This document shows positions 17,369-25,055 of a stretch of 64,000 nucleotides of DNA, in pieces. The notes beneath the pieces were generated by a model. It searched no databases, had not been told where the DNA came from, and saw only the letters and a list, made by a program, of their open reading frames with translations. Source of the stretch: Calothrix sp. PCC 7103 (GTDB lineage: Bacteria > Cyanobacteriota > Cyanobacteriia > Cyanobacteriales > Nostocaceae). The stretch is taken from NCBI RefSeq assembly GCF_000331305.1, contig NZ_KB217478.1, positions 3,384,627 through 3,448,626 on the forward strand, read 5' to 3'. The position numbers and the translations under genes were made by a program. Each line of letters starts with the position of its first letter. Position 1 is the first letter of the stretch.

Positions 17369-17457
17369 CTTGTGGAACAGTCAATTATCTTGTGGAACAG
17401 GCATCCCTGCCTGTGTCTTTTATATTAAGGGCGGGCAAGGATGCCCGCTCCACAAGA
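17369..17457. repeat. TGTGGAACAG...CCACAAG intergenic hairpin cluster
   Basis: Two TTGTGGAACAG units, then GCATCCCTGCCTG and GGGCGGGCAAGGATGCCCGC followed by CCACAAG. It covers the last 33 bases of the P450 gene, so that the protein's last residues (GAGILARP) and its stop come from repeat sequence. Confidence 0.75.
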
Positions 17458-18768
17458 AGAGGTTATTTGTTTTATTTTCATTGGTACACCTGAAGATGGA
17501 ACAATAGTAATACCACGACGCATAGGTTTAACAGGGTGCCTATCAACAAGTTCAAGTTCAAATTGTGATAAAATTGCAGCCATTACTAGCTTCAATTCAT
17601 ACATGGAAAAAGCAGAACCTACACATCCTCGATACCCACCTCCAAAAGGTAAATATTCAGTTGAAGAATATTTTTGATTTAAAAACCTATCAGGATTAAA
17701 CTTTTCTGGTTCTATGTAAGTTTCACTACGATGATGCGCTAAATAAATGCAAGGAACTAAAACAGTACCAGTTGCATATTTAACACCACTTATTTCTACT
17801 GTTTCTTTTGTCATACGTGGAGTACAAATTAATGCTATAGGGTGAAGTCGCATTGTTTCTTGACAAACAGCAGAAAGATACGGCAATTTAGTAACTTCGT
17901 TTGGTGTTACACTTTTTAATTCATTAATAATCTTATCTTTAACATTTGGATGTACATGAATTAAATAAAATAGCCACTGTAGAACACCAGCAGTTGTTTC
18001 ATACCCTAAAAGTAAAAGCGATATTAACTGGTCTTTTAACTCTTCGTCGCTCATCACTTGTCCGTCTTCATCGCGTGCGGACATTAATAAGCTTAAAATA
18101 TCAGTTAGCGAATCATCTTGTAACTGTCGCCTTTCTGAAATCTCAGCATAGACAAGATTATCTATATCTTGCTTACGCTTAAGATAATTTCCCCAAGGAC
18201 TCCATACACCTAAATCTTGTTGTAGCGGTGGGAAGAAAAATAAGCTGGAGTACCAAGGTGTAGTAATATCATCTAATAAAGCGCTGAGGAGTTGTTTGAG
18301 CTTTTCATACCTGGCGCCTGGACTAATACCGAATACTACTTGTAGTATAATTTGTAAAGTAATATCAGGCATTACATGCTGCATTGACACTACTCTCCCT
18401 TCTTGCCAGTTTTTGGTGACATCTTGAGTAATAGTATATATAGTCTCACCGTAAGACTTCATCCTATCACCATGAAAAGGCGGCATCAGTAAACTACGCT
18501 GACGATTGTGCTGTAGACCTTCTTGGAGGACAATAGAATTGGCGCCGAACAGTGGTTTAAATACGTGAGTTGCTTTTTTAAAGTCTAATTTCTGTGCGGG
18601 AATCGCAAAACATTCAGATATAGCTTGCGGATGACCAAAAAATACAACAGGTGGCGAGTTTATACCTAGTACCCGCATTGTAAAGGTATCGCCATATTTA
18701 GCTGCGCTTTTATCTAGAAATTTGGTAGGGTTAGCGATTAATTGAATAGTTTGTATTAAAGAAGTCAT
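17425..18768 (-). CDS. Cytochrome P450, CYP110-like (first of three)
   Basis: A 447-residue soluble P450. The I-helix motif is LLLGYETTAG (about 250), the K-helix ExxR is in CQETMRLHP, and the haem loop is FGGGYRGCVGSAF with the Cys ligand near residue 375. The N-terminal ANPTKFLDKSAAKYGDTFTMRV region and the overall pattern match cyanobacterial CYP110 enzymes, which hydroxylate fatty acids and related lipids. It needs ferredoxin or another reductase, not encoded nearby. The C-terminus SCGAGILARP is translated from an invading intergenic repeat. It is one of three related genes in the window. Confidence 0.93.
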   Translation of the reverse strand: MTSLIQTIQLIANPTKFLDKSAAKYGDTFTMRVLGINSPPVVFFGHPQAISECFAIPAQKLDFKKATHVFKPLFGANSIVLQEGLQHNRQRSLLMPPFHGDRMKSYGETIYTITQDVTKNWQEGRVVSMQHVMPDITLQIILQVVFGISPGARYEKLKQLLSALLDDITTPWYSSLFFFPPLQQDLGVWSPWGNYLKRKQDIDNLVYAEISERRQLQDDSLTDILSLLMSARDEDGQVMSDEELKDQLISLLLLGYETTAGVLQWLFYLIHVHPNVKDKIINELKSVTPNEVTKLPYLSAVCQETMRLHPIALICTPRMTKETVEISGVKYATGTVLVPCIYLAHHRSETYIEPEKFNPDRFLNQKYSSTEYLPFGGGYRGCVGSAFSMYELKLVMAAILSQFELELVDRHPVKPMRRGITIVPSSGVPMKIKQITSSCGAGILARP

Positions 18769-18791
18769 TTTAATAAAATTGAATTAATTCT

Positions 18792-18895
18792 CTTGTGGAA
18801 CAGGCATCCTGCCTGTCAAAAATTGAGGGACTGTTACAAATTAAGGGCAGGGCTGTTACAAATTAAGGGCGGGCAAGGATGCCCACCCCACAAGA
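18792..18895. repeat. TGTGGAACAG...CCACAAG intergenic hairpin cluster
   Basis: Begins TTGTGGAACAGGCATCC, has two GGGCAGGG/GGGCGGGC half-copies, and ends GATGCCCACCCCACAAG. It fills the gap between the SDR gene and the P450 gene. Confidence 0.75.
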
Positions 18896-18928
18896 TTATC
18901 TCACAGAACTTATATTACAGGCGCCTGT

Positions 18929-19729
18929 TTAATTAGCGGAACCTGGTTCAGCTATCTGACGGTGCATTTCAGTTTTGGCGCCATCGGGTAGAACCTTAGC
19001 AACTGCGCCTTGAATTTTTGTCATAATTGAACCAGCAACAATACTTTCTTTACCAGCCATTAAAGCCTCAAATCCTTGTTTTGCGACTTCGGCAGGGTCA
19101 TCCTTTAGACCTGCACCTGCCTTTGTATCGTCCATATCCGCACGGTGGAAGAAGTTGGTGTCCGTCGGTCCAGGCTGAAGTGCTGTAACAGTTATACCTG
19201 TCTCTTTCAACTCATTACGTAAGGAGAGTGAGAAGGATTGTATAAACGCTTTGGAAGCTGCATAAACTGCCTCGAATGGTCCGGGCATTATAGCAGCAAT
19301 CGATGAAGTAAAGAGAATTTTACCTTTGCCACGTTCGAGCATATCCTTTACCACTCTTTTCGCAAGATGGACGGACGATACAACGTTCAGGTTGATAAGA
19401 TTAAGTTCGTCTTGTAAGTCAGTTTCGCGTGCAAAATCACCACCAACACCGACACCCGCATTAATAGCGATAGCATCCACAGGTCGGTTAAGAGATTTTA
19501 TCTTGTTATAAAAAGTCTCAACGCCTTCATAAGTCGCAAGGTCAGCTTGCACCGTCTCAATTTCAGCTTTTGAAGTTTGAGCGATTTCTTTTGCAACGGA
19601 TTTTATATTTGAACCTGTCGCAGTAATCAGCAAATCATAACCATTTTTAGCGAACTGTTTCGCAAGCTCGTAACCTATACCATTAGAGGCGCCAGTTACA
19701 ACTGCCAAAGGTATAATTGATGAATTCAC
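18929..19729 (-). CDS. Short-chain dehydrogenase/reductase
   Basis: A 266-residue classical SDR with the cofactor motif TGASNGIG (about residues 13-20), NAGVG (about 90), catalytic Ser in FTSSIAA and the YAASK active site (Tyr about 155). The first acidic/basic residues after strand 2 do not decide NAD versus NADP. The substrate is unknown; neighbouring P450 genes suggest oxidation of an alcohol made by hydroxylation, but that is context only. It precedes the P450 by about 160 bases, which are filled by a repeat. Confidence 0.9.
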   Translation of the reverse strand: MNSSIIPLAVVTGASNGIGYELAKQFAKNGYDLLITATGSNIKSVAKEIAQTSKAEIETVQADLATYEGVETFYNKIKSLNRPVDAIAINAGVGVGGDFARETDLQDELNLINLNVVSSVHLAKRVVKDMLERGKGKILFTSSIAAIMPGPFEAVYAASKAFIQSFSLSLRNELKETGITVTALQPGPTDTNFFHRADMDDTKAGAGLKDDPAEVAKQGFEALMAGKESIVAGSIMTKIQGAVAKVLPDGAKTEMHRQIAEPGSAN

Positions 19730-19834
19730 AATTTTATACTTCTACATATAACAACGCTTACAATCCTAAAAAGCCAGCGTCAAGATTACGTCTTTCCAAC
19801 GAAGTATCGTTAATTGTGCTTAAAGCTAGTTTTA

Positions 19835-20473
19835 TCAAGTTGCGGCGCCTTCAGTTGCCAATTGCCCCAAGCGCTTTAAAATACTAAGAACAATATATAA
19901 GTCATTTCCCGGATTGAAAATATAGAATAATCTAGATAATAAATATTTAGGTGCCTCCTGTTTAATCAGTTTTACGAACAAGAAACTGGCGCCGTTAGTA
20001 ATTAAACCGTATACTGGTTTATCAGAATTAGAAAGTGCTAACATATAGGACAAAAGTTGTGGTTTAGCAACTTCCACAGAAAAAGCTGCTTGTTTAGACT
20101 CAATTACCGCCACTGTGATCTGTTCCAATAAAACTAGTACATCGATATTTCCTTTAAATATTACTCCTTCGTCTTCAGCAGATATTTGCACTGACTGTTC
20201 AGATTTGACGTGGAATGGAGATAAATAAAAGTCGGCTAAATCCAAAAGTGATGATAAGATTACCATCTTGACCGTGTTTTCAAGCAACGGAGGATACTCA
20301 AGTAAGTTTGAGTAACCAGCTTTCGCCCGATCTAGTCGTAGCTTTTCACTCTCTGTAATTTCCGGTAAGTCGTCTTGCCATTCTCGAAACAATTGTTCGT
20401 CTTCGAGGAGTCGGAGTCCAAATTTGGTTTTTAACTCTAGTAAGGTTATGTCTCTAGCTTGTATTATTGCCAT
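19835..20473 (-). CDS. Restriction-endonuclease-like (PD-(D/E)XK) protein
   Basis: A 212-residue protein whose central part reads NIDVLVLLEQITVAVIESKQ. This fits the D-(x)n-E-x-K core of a type I restriction-subunit-like nuclease fold (Asp about 108, Glu-x-Lys about 122-124). There is no helicase or DNA-recognition domain. Such stand-alone cyanobacterial proteins are often annotated as restriction endonuclease subunit R, but their activity is generally unproven. It lies between the SDR and a haem-oxygenase-like fragment, with no methyltransferase nearby. Confidence 0.6.
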   Translation of the reverse strand: MAIIQARDITLLELKTKFGLRLLEDEQLFREWQDDLPEITESEKLRLDRAKAGYSNLLEYPPLLENTVKMVILSSLLDLADFYLSPFHVKSEQSVQISAEDEGVIFKGNIDVLVLLEQITVAVIESKQAAFSVEVAKPQLLSYMLALSNSDKPVYGLITNGASFLFVKLIKQEAPKYLLSRLFYIFNPGNDLYIVLSILKRLGQLATEGAAT

Positions 20474-20522
20474 AGTAATTTAATAATATGGTTATGTTAT
20501 ATTATTTGGGCGTTTTACTATA

Positions 20523-20790
20523 TTACAATAAGCCAAACCTGTCTGCTAGATACTCGTTATAGCGTCTCATAGCTTCCATACGAATGGCGCCACCAATTGC
20601 TAATTCAATTCCAGCTTCTGCTTGTGCTTCAATAATAGGAGTAATGACATTATTTAGCCAATCTAAACCATGTTTTTCGTCGGCTTCTAAATGGTTATAA
20701 AAATATTCGCATTTTACCAGCGCATCTAAAGAAATAGTGCGGATCGATGGAGAAATGCAAGTACAACCGAAGGGAATTAAAAAACAAATT
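20523..20790 (-). pseudogene. Haem-oxygenase-like domain protein, C-terminal fragment
   Basis: The minus strand reads LDALVKCEYFYNHLEADEKHG, then LDWLNNVITPIIEAQAEAG, ending YNEYLADRFGLL before the stop at 20523-20525. The F-Y-x-H-x-E-x-D-x-x-H-G pattern is that of iron-containing haem-oxygenase-like (HOL) redox enzymes, in which the Glu, Asp and His residues bind metal. No start codon or N-terminal half is present, so this is a truncated remnant. HOL enzymes act on fatty acids and small metabolites, which would suit the adjacent P450 cluster. Confidence 0.5.
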
Positions 20791-20910
20791 ACAATTTATG
20801 AAATAGGTGGTATCGCTGGAAAGCATAACTTATATTTACCCCAAAAAACGAAAACATTTGTAGGGCAGGTTTGAATACCAAGTCTGTTCTAATTGTTCCA
20901 ACGTCAACGA

Positions 20911-22305
20911 CTATAATAACCTGTTGATATAAATAGGACGGTCGGGAGCGGAAACTAAACCTCGGCGTTTAGGGTTTACTTTGGTTTTTGTGACTAGTTC
21001 TAATTGTACTGATGTGAGCATTCTTGCCAGCACTAATTTCATTTCAAACTGAGCAAACGCTAGCCCAATACAACGTCTGGCGCCTCCACCAAATGGTAAA
21101 AACTCGTAAGCTGAATATTGCCGTTCTAAAAATCTTTCTGGTTTAAATTGCTCTGGATTTGGGTATAAATCTTTACGACGATGCGTGTTATATATTGAAC
21201 CGTAAACTAAGGCGCCTGGTTCTAAATTATAGCCACATAGAGATATGGGTTTTTCGACTCTACGGGGAAAGGTAAGCAGTCCTACTGGGTATATTCGGAG
21301 AGTTTCGTTACAAACGGCGGTTAAGTAAGGTAGTTTAAAAATAGTGTTTGAATCAGGATTATCGCCTAAGCTATTAAGTTCGCTCAGTAATTTAGTTTTA
21401 ACGTTCTCGTTCTTGTAAATAAAATATACTGCCCATGCCAAAGCTGTTGCTGTTGTTTCGTGACCTGCTGTTAATAATGTCATGAGTTCATCACGCAGTT
21501 CCACATCAGTCATTGCTTGTCCGTCTTCATCGCGCGCTGACATTAATAAGCTTAAGATATCAATGCGCTTTTCAAAGTCTAGGCTACTGCGTCGTTCTTG
21601 AATTTCTTCGTAAATTATTTTATCGGCTTGTTGCAGTAAAGTATCAAAGTCACGGGCAGGGTTTAATGAACCTAATACTTTGCCGAATATTGGGAAAGTG
21701 GCAGCAGCAAGAGATAACGGAGAGCTTGTAGAATCTAAAATATTTTTCAATACTTGCTCTAATTCTCGTGCCGGCGGACTATCGTACAGTCCAAACACAG
21801 CTTGCATGATAATCTTAAGCGTAATAGTTTGCGTAACGTTGCGAATTGAAAAGCGGGCGCCAATTTGTAATGTAGATATAACTTCCGAAGTAACTTGATT
21901 AATAATATCTGCATACGCGCGCATACGTTCTCCGTGTAATGCGGGCATAACTAACTGTCGTTTACGCAAATGTTGTTTTCCACTAGCGGTAATTACTGAC
22001 TGCGTTCCGAGTATAGGTGTAAAAATATTATTTAGCTCACCAGGAGCAGATAATTCTTTTGTATCACTTGTTAAAATAGTTTGCAAAGCATCAGGATTAC
22101 TAATAAAAACAGCCGCGTAATCAGGACGTACATTTAAACTATAAATATCACTATACGCAGAGGCGCATTCGTCCATATATGACATTGGTGTAAATATCCA
22201 CCGCAGTAATTGTAAAGTGCTAGAAGTACGAGGCGTAGGTGGTAAATGCATATCTGGTTTATAAATAGAACCGACATTACTAATTTTACACTCTACCTTT
22301 AACAC
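20911..22305 (-). CDS. Cytochrome P450, CYP110-like (second of three)
   Basis: A 464-residue P450 with I-helix LLTAGHETTATAL, ExxR in CNETLRIYP and haem loop FGGGARRCIGLAF (Cys near residue 415). It is closely related to the enzyme encoded just upstream (22286-23671): both share HETTATALAWA/TWA-type I helices and the CGYDLEPGT/CGYNLEPGA segment, so they arose by tandem duplication. The start at 22305 overlaps the previous gene by 20 bases; the ATG at 22251 (MHLPPTPRTSS) is equally reasonable and fits the family start better. Expected to hydroxylate lipids. Confidence 0.93.
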   Translation of the reverse strand: MLKVECKISNVGSIYKPDMHLPPTPRTSSTLQLLRWIFTPMSYMDECASAYSDIYSLNVRPDYAAVFISNPDALQTILTSDTKELSAPGELNNIFTPILGTQSVITASGKQHLRKRQLVMPALHGERMRAYADIINQVTSEVISTLQIGARFSIRNVTQTITLKIIMQAVFGLYDSPPARELEQVLKNILDSTSSPLSLAAATFPIFGKVLGSLNPARDFDTLLQQADKIIYEEIQERRSSLDFEKRIDILSLLMSARDEDGQAMTDVELRDELMTLLTAGHETTATALAWAVYFIYKNENVKTKLLSELNSLGDNPDSNTIFKLPYLTAVCNETLRIYPVGLLTFPRRVEKPISLCGYNLEPGALVYGSIYNTHRRKDLYPNPEQFKPERFLERQYSAYEFLPFGGGARRCIGLAFAQFEMKLVLARMLTSVQLELVTKTKVNPKRRGLVSAPDRPIYINRLL

Positions 22306-23671
22306 TCATATTTATAACTCGATTCGGACCCGTCACCAAACCGCGTCGTCGTGGTCTAACATCCTCAGTAGTAGCAAGCTCCAACTCCACTAACTTCATA
22401 ACCGTAGCTAGAACAACCTTTATTTCCAACATCGCAAAAGCATTACCAATACATCGACGTACACCACCACCAAAAGGTAAAAATTCATACGGTGAAAATT
22501 GTTTATCTAAAAATCTTTCTGGACTAAATTGTTTCGCTTCTGGATATATATCCTCACGTCGATGAGTTAAATAAATCGAACCCATAATATAAGTTCCTGG
22601 TTCTAAATCATAACCACACAAATTAACTGGTTCTCTAACCTCGCGCGGAAAAGTCAGCATTCCTACAGGATAAATTCGTAGAGTTTCGTTACAAACAGCA
22701 CTCAAATACGGCAGCTTATTAACAGCATTAAAGTCCATATTATCCAAACCATCTAGTTCAGCTAATAACTTATAACGTACTGATGGTGTTTTATGTATCC
22801 AGTAAAATGCCCAAGTTAAAGCTGTTGCGGTTGTCTCATGTCCAGCACTCAATAGCGTTATCAACTCATCACGTAATTCTACATCGGTCATCGCTTCCCC
22901 GTTTTCATCGCGCGCTGCCATTAGTAAACTTAAAATATCAGTACGTGATGGGTCAGGATTTTCTCGACGTTCGGCAATTTCCGCGTATATTAACTTATCT
23001 ACCATTTCACGGCGCCGTAAAAAAATTCCCCACGGTGTTAACTTACCTAAATCGCGTTGTAATGCAGGGTAATATAACATCAGCGCACGTAAAGGTGAAC
23101 TACCACCAGCATCCATCATAATGCTAATAACCCGTTCGAGTTCAACTGCACGCTCAGAGTTATATAATCCAAATACAGCTTGCATTATCACCCGTAGAGT
23201 TATAGTTTGCATTTCAGAACGAATACAAATAGTTTCCGAAACTTTCCAGCTTTGAACAACCTCTTGAGCAATATTACTAATAGTTTCAGCATAATTATGC
23301 ATCCGTTCACCATGAAAAGGTGGTGTTAATAACTGTCGCTGACGTTTATGTGTTTCACCGCTAACTGTAATTACAGAATTTTTGCCTAGAAGTGGTTCAA
23401 ACACCGAATTTAAATTGCTAGGCGCCGCGAATTCTTTAGAATCACCTGTTAAAATTTGCTGTAGCGCTTGCGGGTTGCTAACCAATACAAGTGGCAAATT
23501 TAACTGCACCGTAAAAATATCACCATAACGCTTTGCACAATCTTCCATAAACCACATGGGAGTAGCAACCCATTGAAGCATTTGTACAATTGCAGGAGTT
23601 TGCGGACCGTTTGGAAGTTTCATACTTGTATGTAGAGAAGTATTACTTCTGTTGTGCCATTGAAACCCCAA
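22286..23671 (-). CDS. Cytochrome P450, CYP110-like (third of three)
   Basis: A 461-residue P450 with I-helix LLSAGHETTATAL, ExxR in CNETLRIYP and haem loop FGGGVRRCIGNAF. The likely start is the ATG at 23623 (MKLPNGPQTP), since the 16 residues before it do not resemble the family. It is first in the P450 tandem and is translationally close to the second copy. The promoter should lie in the roughly 60 bases between it and the PIN gene, or further upstream. Confidence 0.93.
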   Translation of the reverse strand: MGFQWHNRSNTSLHTSMKLPNGPQTPAIVQMLQWVATPMWFMEDCAKRYGDIFTVQLNLPLVLVSNPQALQQILTGDSKEFAAPSNLNSVFEPLLGKNSVITVSGETHKRQRQLLTPPFHGERMHNYAETISNIAQEVVQSWKVSETICIRSEMQTITLRVIMQAVFGLYNSERAVELERVISIMMDAGGSSPLRALMLYYPALQRDLGKLTPWGIFLRRREMVDKLIYAEIAERRENPDPSRTDILSLLMAARDENGEAMTDVELRDELITLLSAGHETTATALTWAFYWIHKTPSVRYKLLAELDGLDNMDFNAVNKLPYLSAVCNETLRIYPVGMLTFPREVREPVNLCGYDLEPGTYIMGSIYLTHRREDIYPEAKQFSPERFLDKQFSPYEFLPFGGGVRRCIGNAFAMLEIKVVLATVMKLVELELATTEDVRPRRRGLVTGPNRVINMSVKGRV

Positions 23672-23687
23672 ATTAATTATTAATTAT

Positions 23688-24185
23688 TTATAAAAAATTA
23701 TAAATCCGTAGGATAGGCATCTTGACTGTCCTAGGTAGTATAGAAAATTTTGTGCATCCTTTAAAAGGATTTATTATTTGAAGTTGACCATTTACAATTA
23801 AACCGTCTTGCATGTCTTCTGAATAAAGAATATTTGCTCCTGCTGATAATGCACTAGCTAAAATTAAACCATCCCAAAAAGATACACTGTATCTACTACG
23901 GATATCAGATGCGTATTCGAGAATACTAATGTTAAAATTAACTACAATACAACGGCTACAAAGAGATTGGATAACAGCTTTAGTTTGTTGCTCATTAAAA
24001 GCTGCTTTTTTTAAAAAATTAGCACAAATTTCATTTATGACTTGCGTACTAATAATTACTTCAACAGAAGTAACGTTAGTCGCTATGCTACGCTTCCTTT
24101 CTTTCTCTGCAACCGGAATCCTTTTGTCATCAAACAAACGATAAAGCCAAACATTTGTATCAACGAATGATGCACCATTACTCAT
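23688..24185 (-). CDS. PIN-domain toxin (VapC-like)
   Basis: A 165-residue PIN protein with the first acidic residue in FVDTNVWLY (Asp9), a central Glu in INEIC, and the C-terminal acidic pair in SFWDGLILASA and SEDMQDG. These Mg-binding acids are typical of type II toxin RNases. The last 20 residues, after INPF, are unlike the family and may be read-through into intergenic DNA. Its partner gene lies two bases upstream (24188-24403), so the pair forms a toxin-antitoxin module. Confidence 0.85.
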   Translation of the reverse strand: MSNGASFVDTNVWLYRLFDDKRIPVAEKERKRSIATNVTSVEVIISTQVINEICANFLKKAAFNEQQTKAVIQSLCSRCIVVNFNISILEYASDIRSRYSVSFWDGLILASALSAGANILYSEDMQDGLIVNGQLQIINPFKGCTKFSILPRTVKMPILRIYNFL

Positions 24186-24187
24186 AA

Positions 24188-24403
24188 CTATCGATTATAA
24201 AGTTCTTCGCGGCTAAGAAAACCATCAACTGGAGCAGGATTTTCTGTTAACTCATCAATAATATCTTTTTGCCTACGTAAGTTATGATTCACCAAAATTA
24301 TGACTTTAATATCGTCTCCTTCATTTAGTTCTTGTTTATACTCATCGGGAACTTGGATTAATCCATTTTGGACTTTGGTTTGAAATTCAACAGCAGCAAG
24401 CAT
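24188..24403 (-). CDS. Antitoxin of the adjacent PIN toxin
   Basis: A 71-residue protein: a short N-terminal beta region (VEFQTKVQNGLIQVPDEY, SpoVT/AbrB-like in feel) and an acidic C-terminus, DELTENPAPVDGFLSREELYNR, which would wrap the toxin. It is placed directly before the toxin gene with a two-base gap, the usual antitoxin-first order. Such antitoxins normally repress their own operon through the N-terminal domain. Confidence 0.75.
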   Translation of the reverse strand: MLAAVEFQTKVQNGLIQVPDEYKQELNEGDDIKVIILVNHNLRRQKDIIDELTENPAPVDGFLSREELYNR

Positions 24404-24541
24404 TTTTAACCTCTGTTATACATATGTATTATAATATCGTAACGTACCATTAACCCAAAACAAAGCGAAAAACCTGCTGTAAGGGTAAATCACATAGCTC
24501 CTTTAGAGAGCTTAAGCGCAATTATAATAAGAGTATAACGC

Positions 24542-24799
24542 TTACTGATTAATTTCTCGTCTTTGTACAATTGCCTCTAAAGTCACAAAACCATCGTTTT
24601 GTTCGACTGCTTGTTGTAATTGTCTGGATGCAATAACATCTTCTAGGTCTTCTAGTCGCTTTAAGTCCTCTACCGTTACAATGGCGACTGCTGCTTTACC
24701 GTGTCGTTCAATTACGATGCGTTCACCTCCATGCTCTACTCGGTTAAGCACGTCTTGGAAGTTTACGCACGCTTCTGTCAAGTTGATAATATTTGTCAT
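24542..24799 (-). CDS. Phd/YefM-family antitoxin without adjacent toxin
   Basis: An 85-residue protein with the Phd/YefM core: INLTEACVNFQDVLNRVEHG, then ERIVIERHGKAAVAIVTVEDL. It would bind operator DNA through the N-terminus and a RelE/Txe-type toxin through the C-terminus. No toxin gene follows in the 138 bases before the next antitoxin gene, so it is an orphan or acts with a distant toxin. Confidence 0.85.
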   Translation of the reverse strand: MTNIINLTEACVNFQDVLNRVEHGGERIVIERHGKAAVAIVTVEDLKRLEDLEDVIASRQLQQAVEQNDGFVTLEAIVQRREINQ

Positions 24800-24835
24800 A
24801 AATCAGGGTACACATGTACAGTGATTATATCTTTT

Positions 24836-24870
24836 ATAGGCACAGGCGGGGCGCCTATCCCACAAGAGCT
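24836..24870. repeat. ATAGGC...GCCTAT hairpin with CCCACAAG tail
   Basis: ATAGGC-acaggcggggc-GCCTAT followed by CCCACAAG; a short relative of the TGTGGAACAG hairpin family, upstream of the Phd-type gene. Confidence 0.5.
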
Positions 24871-25055
24871 TGTATGTAGCTAGCAAATAAACGTATTACC
24901 CAGGCTTGCTTATTATAGTATTGCGGAAAACAAATAATTAGGGGAACCGGGAAGTTGTAAAATCTTTGTTAAATTGGACAAGCGCACCATTCGGTTCAAG
25001 GGTGGTGAGTTTATAATCGCTTCTCTTTGTAATAAGCATCTTTAAGGTACCTAGC

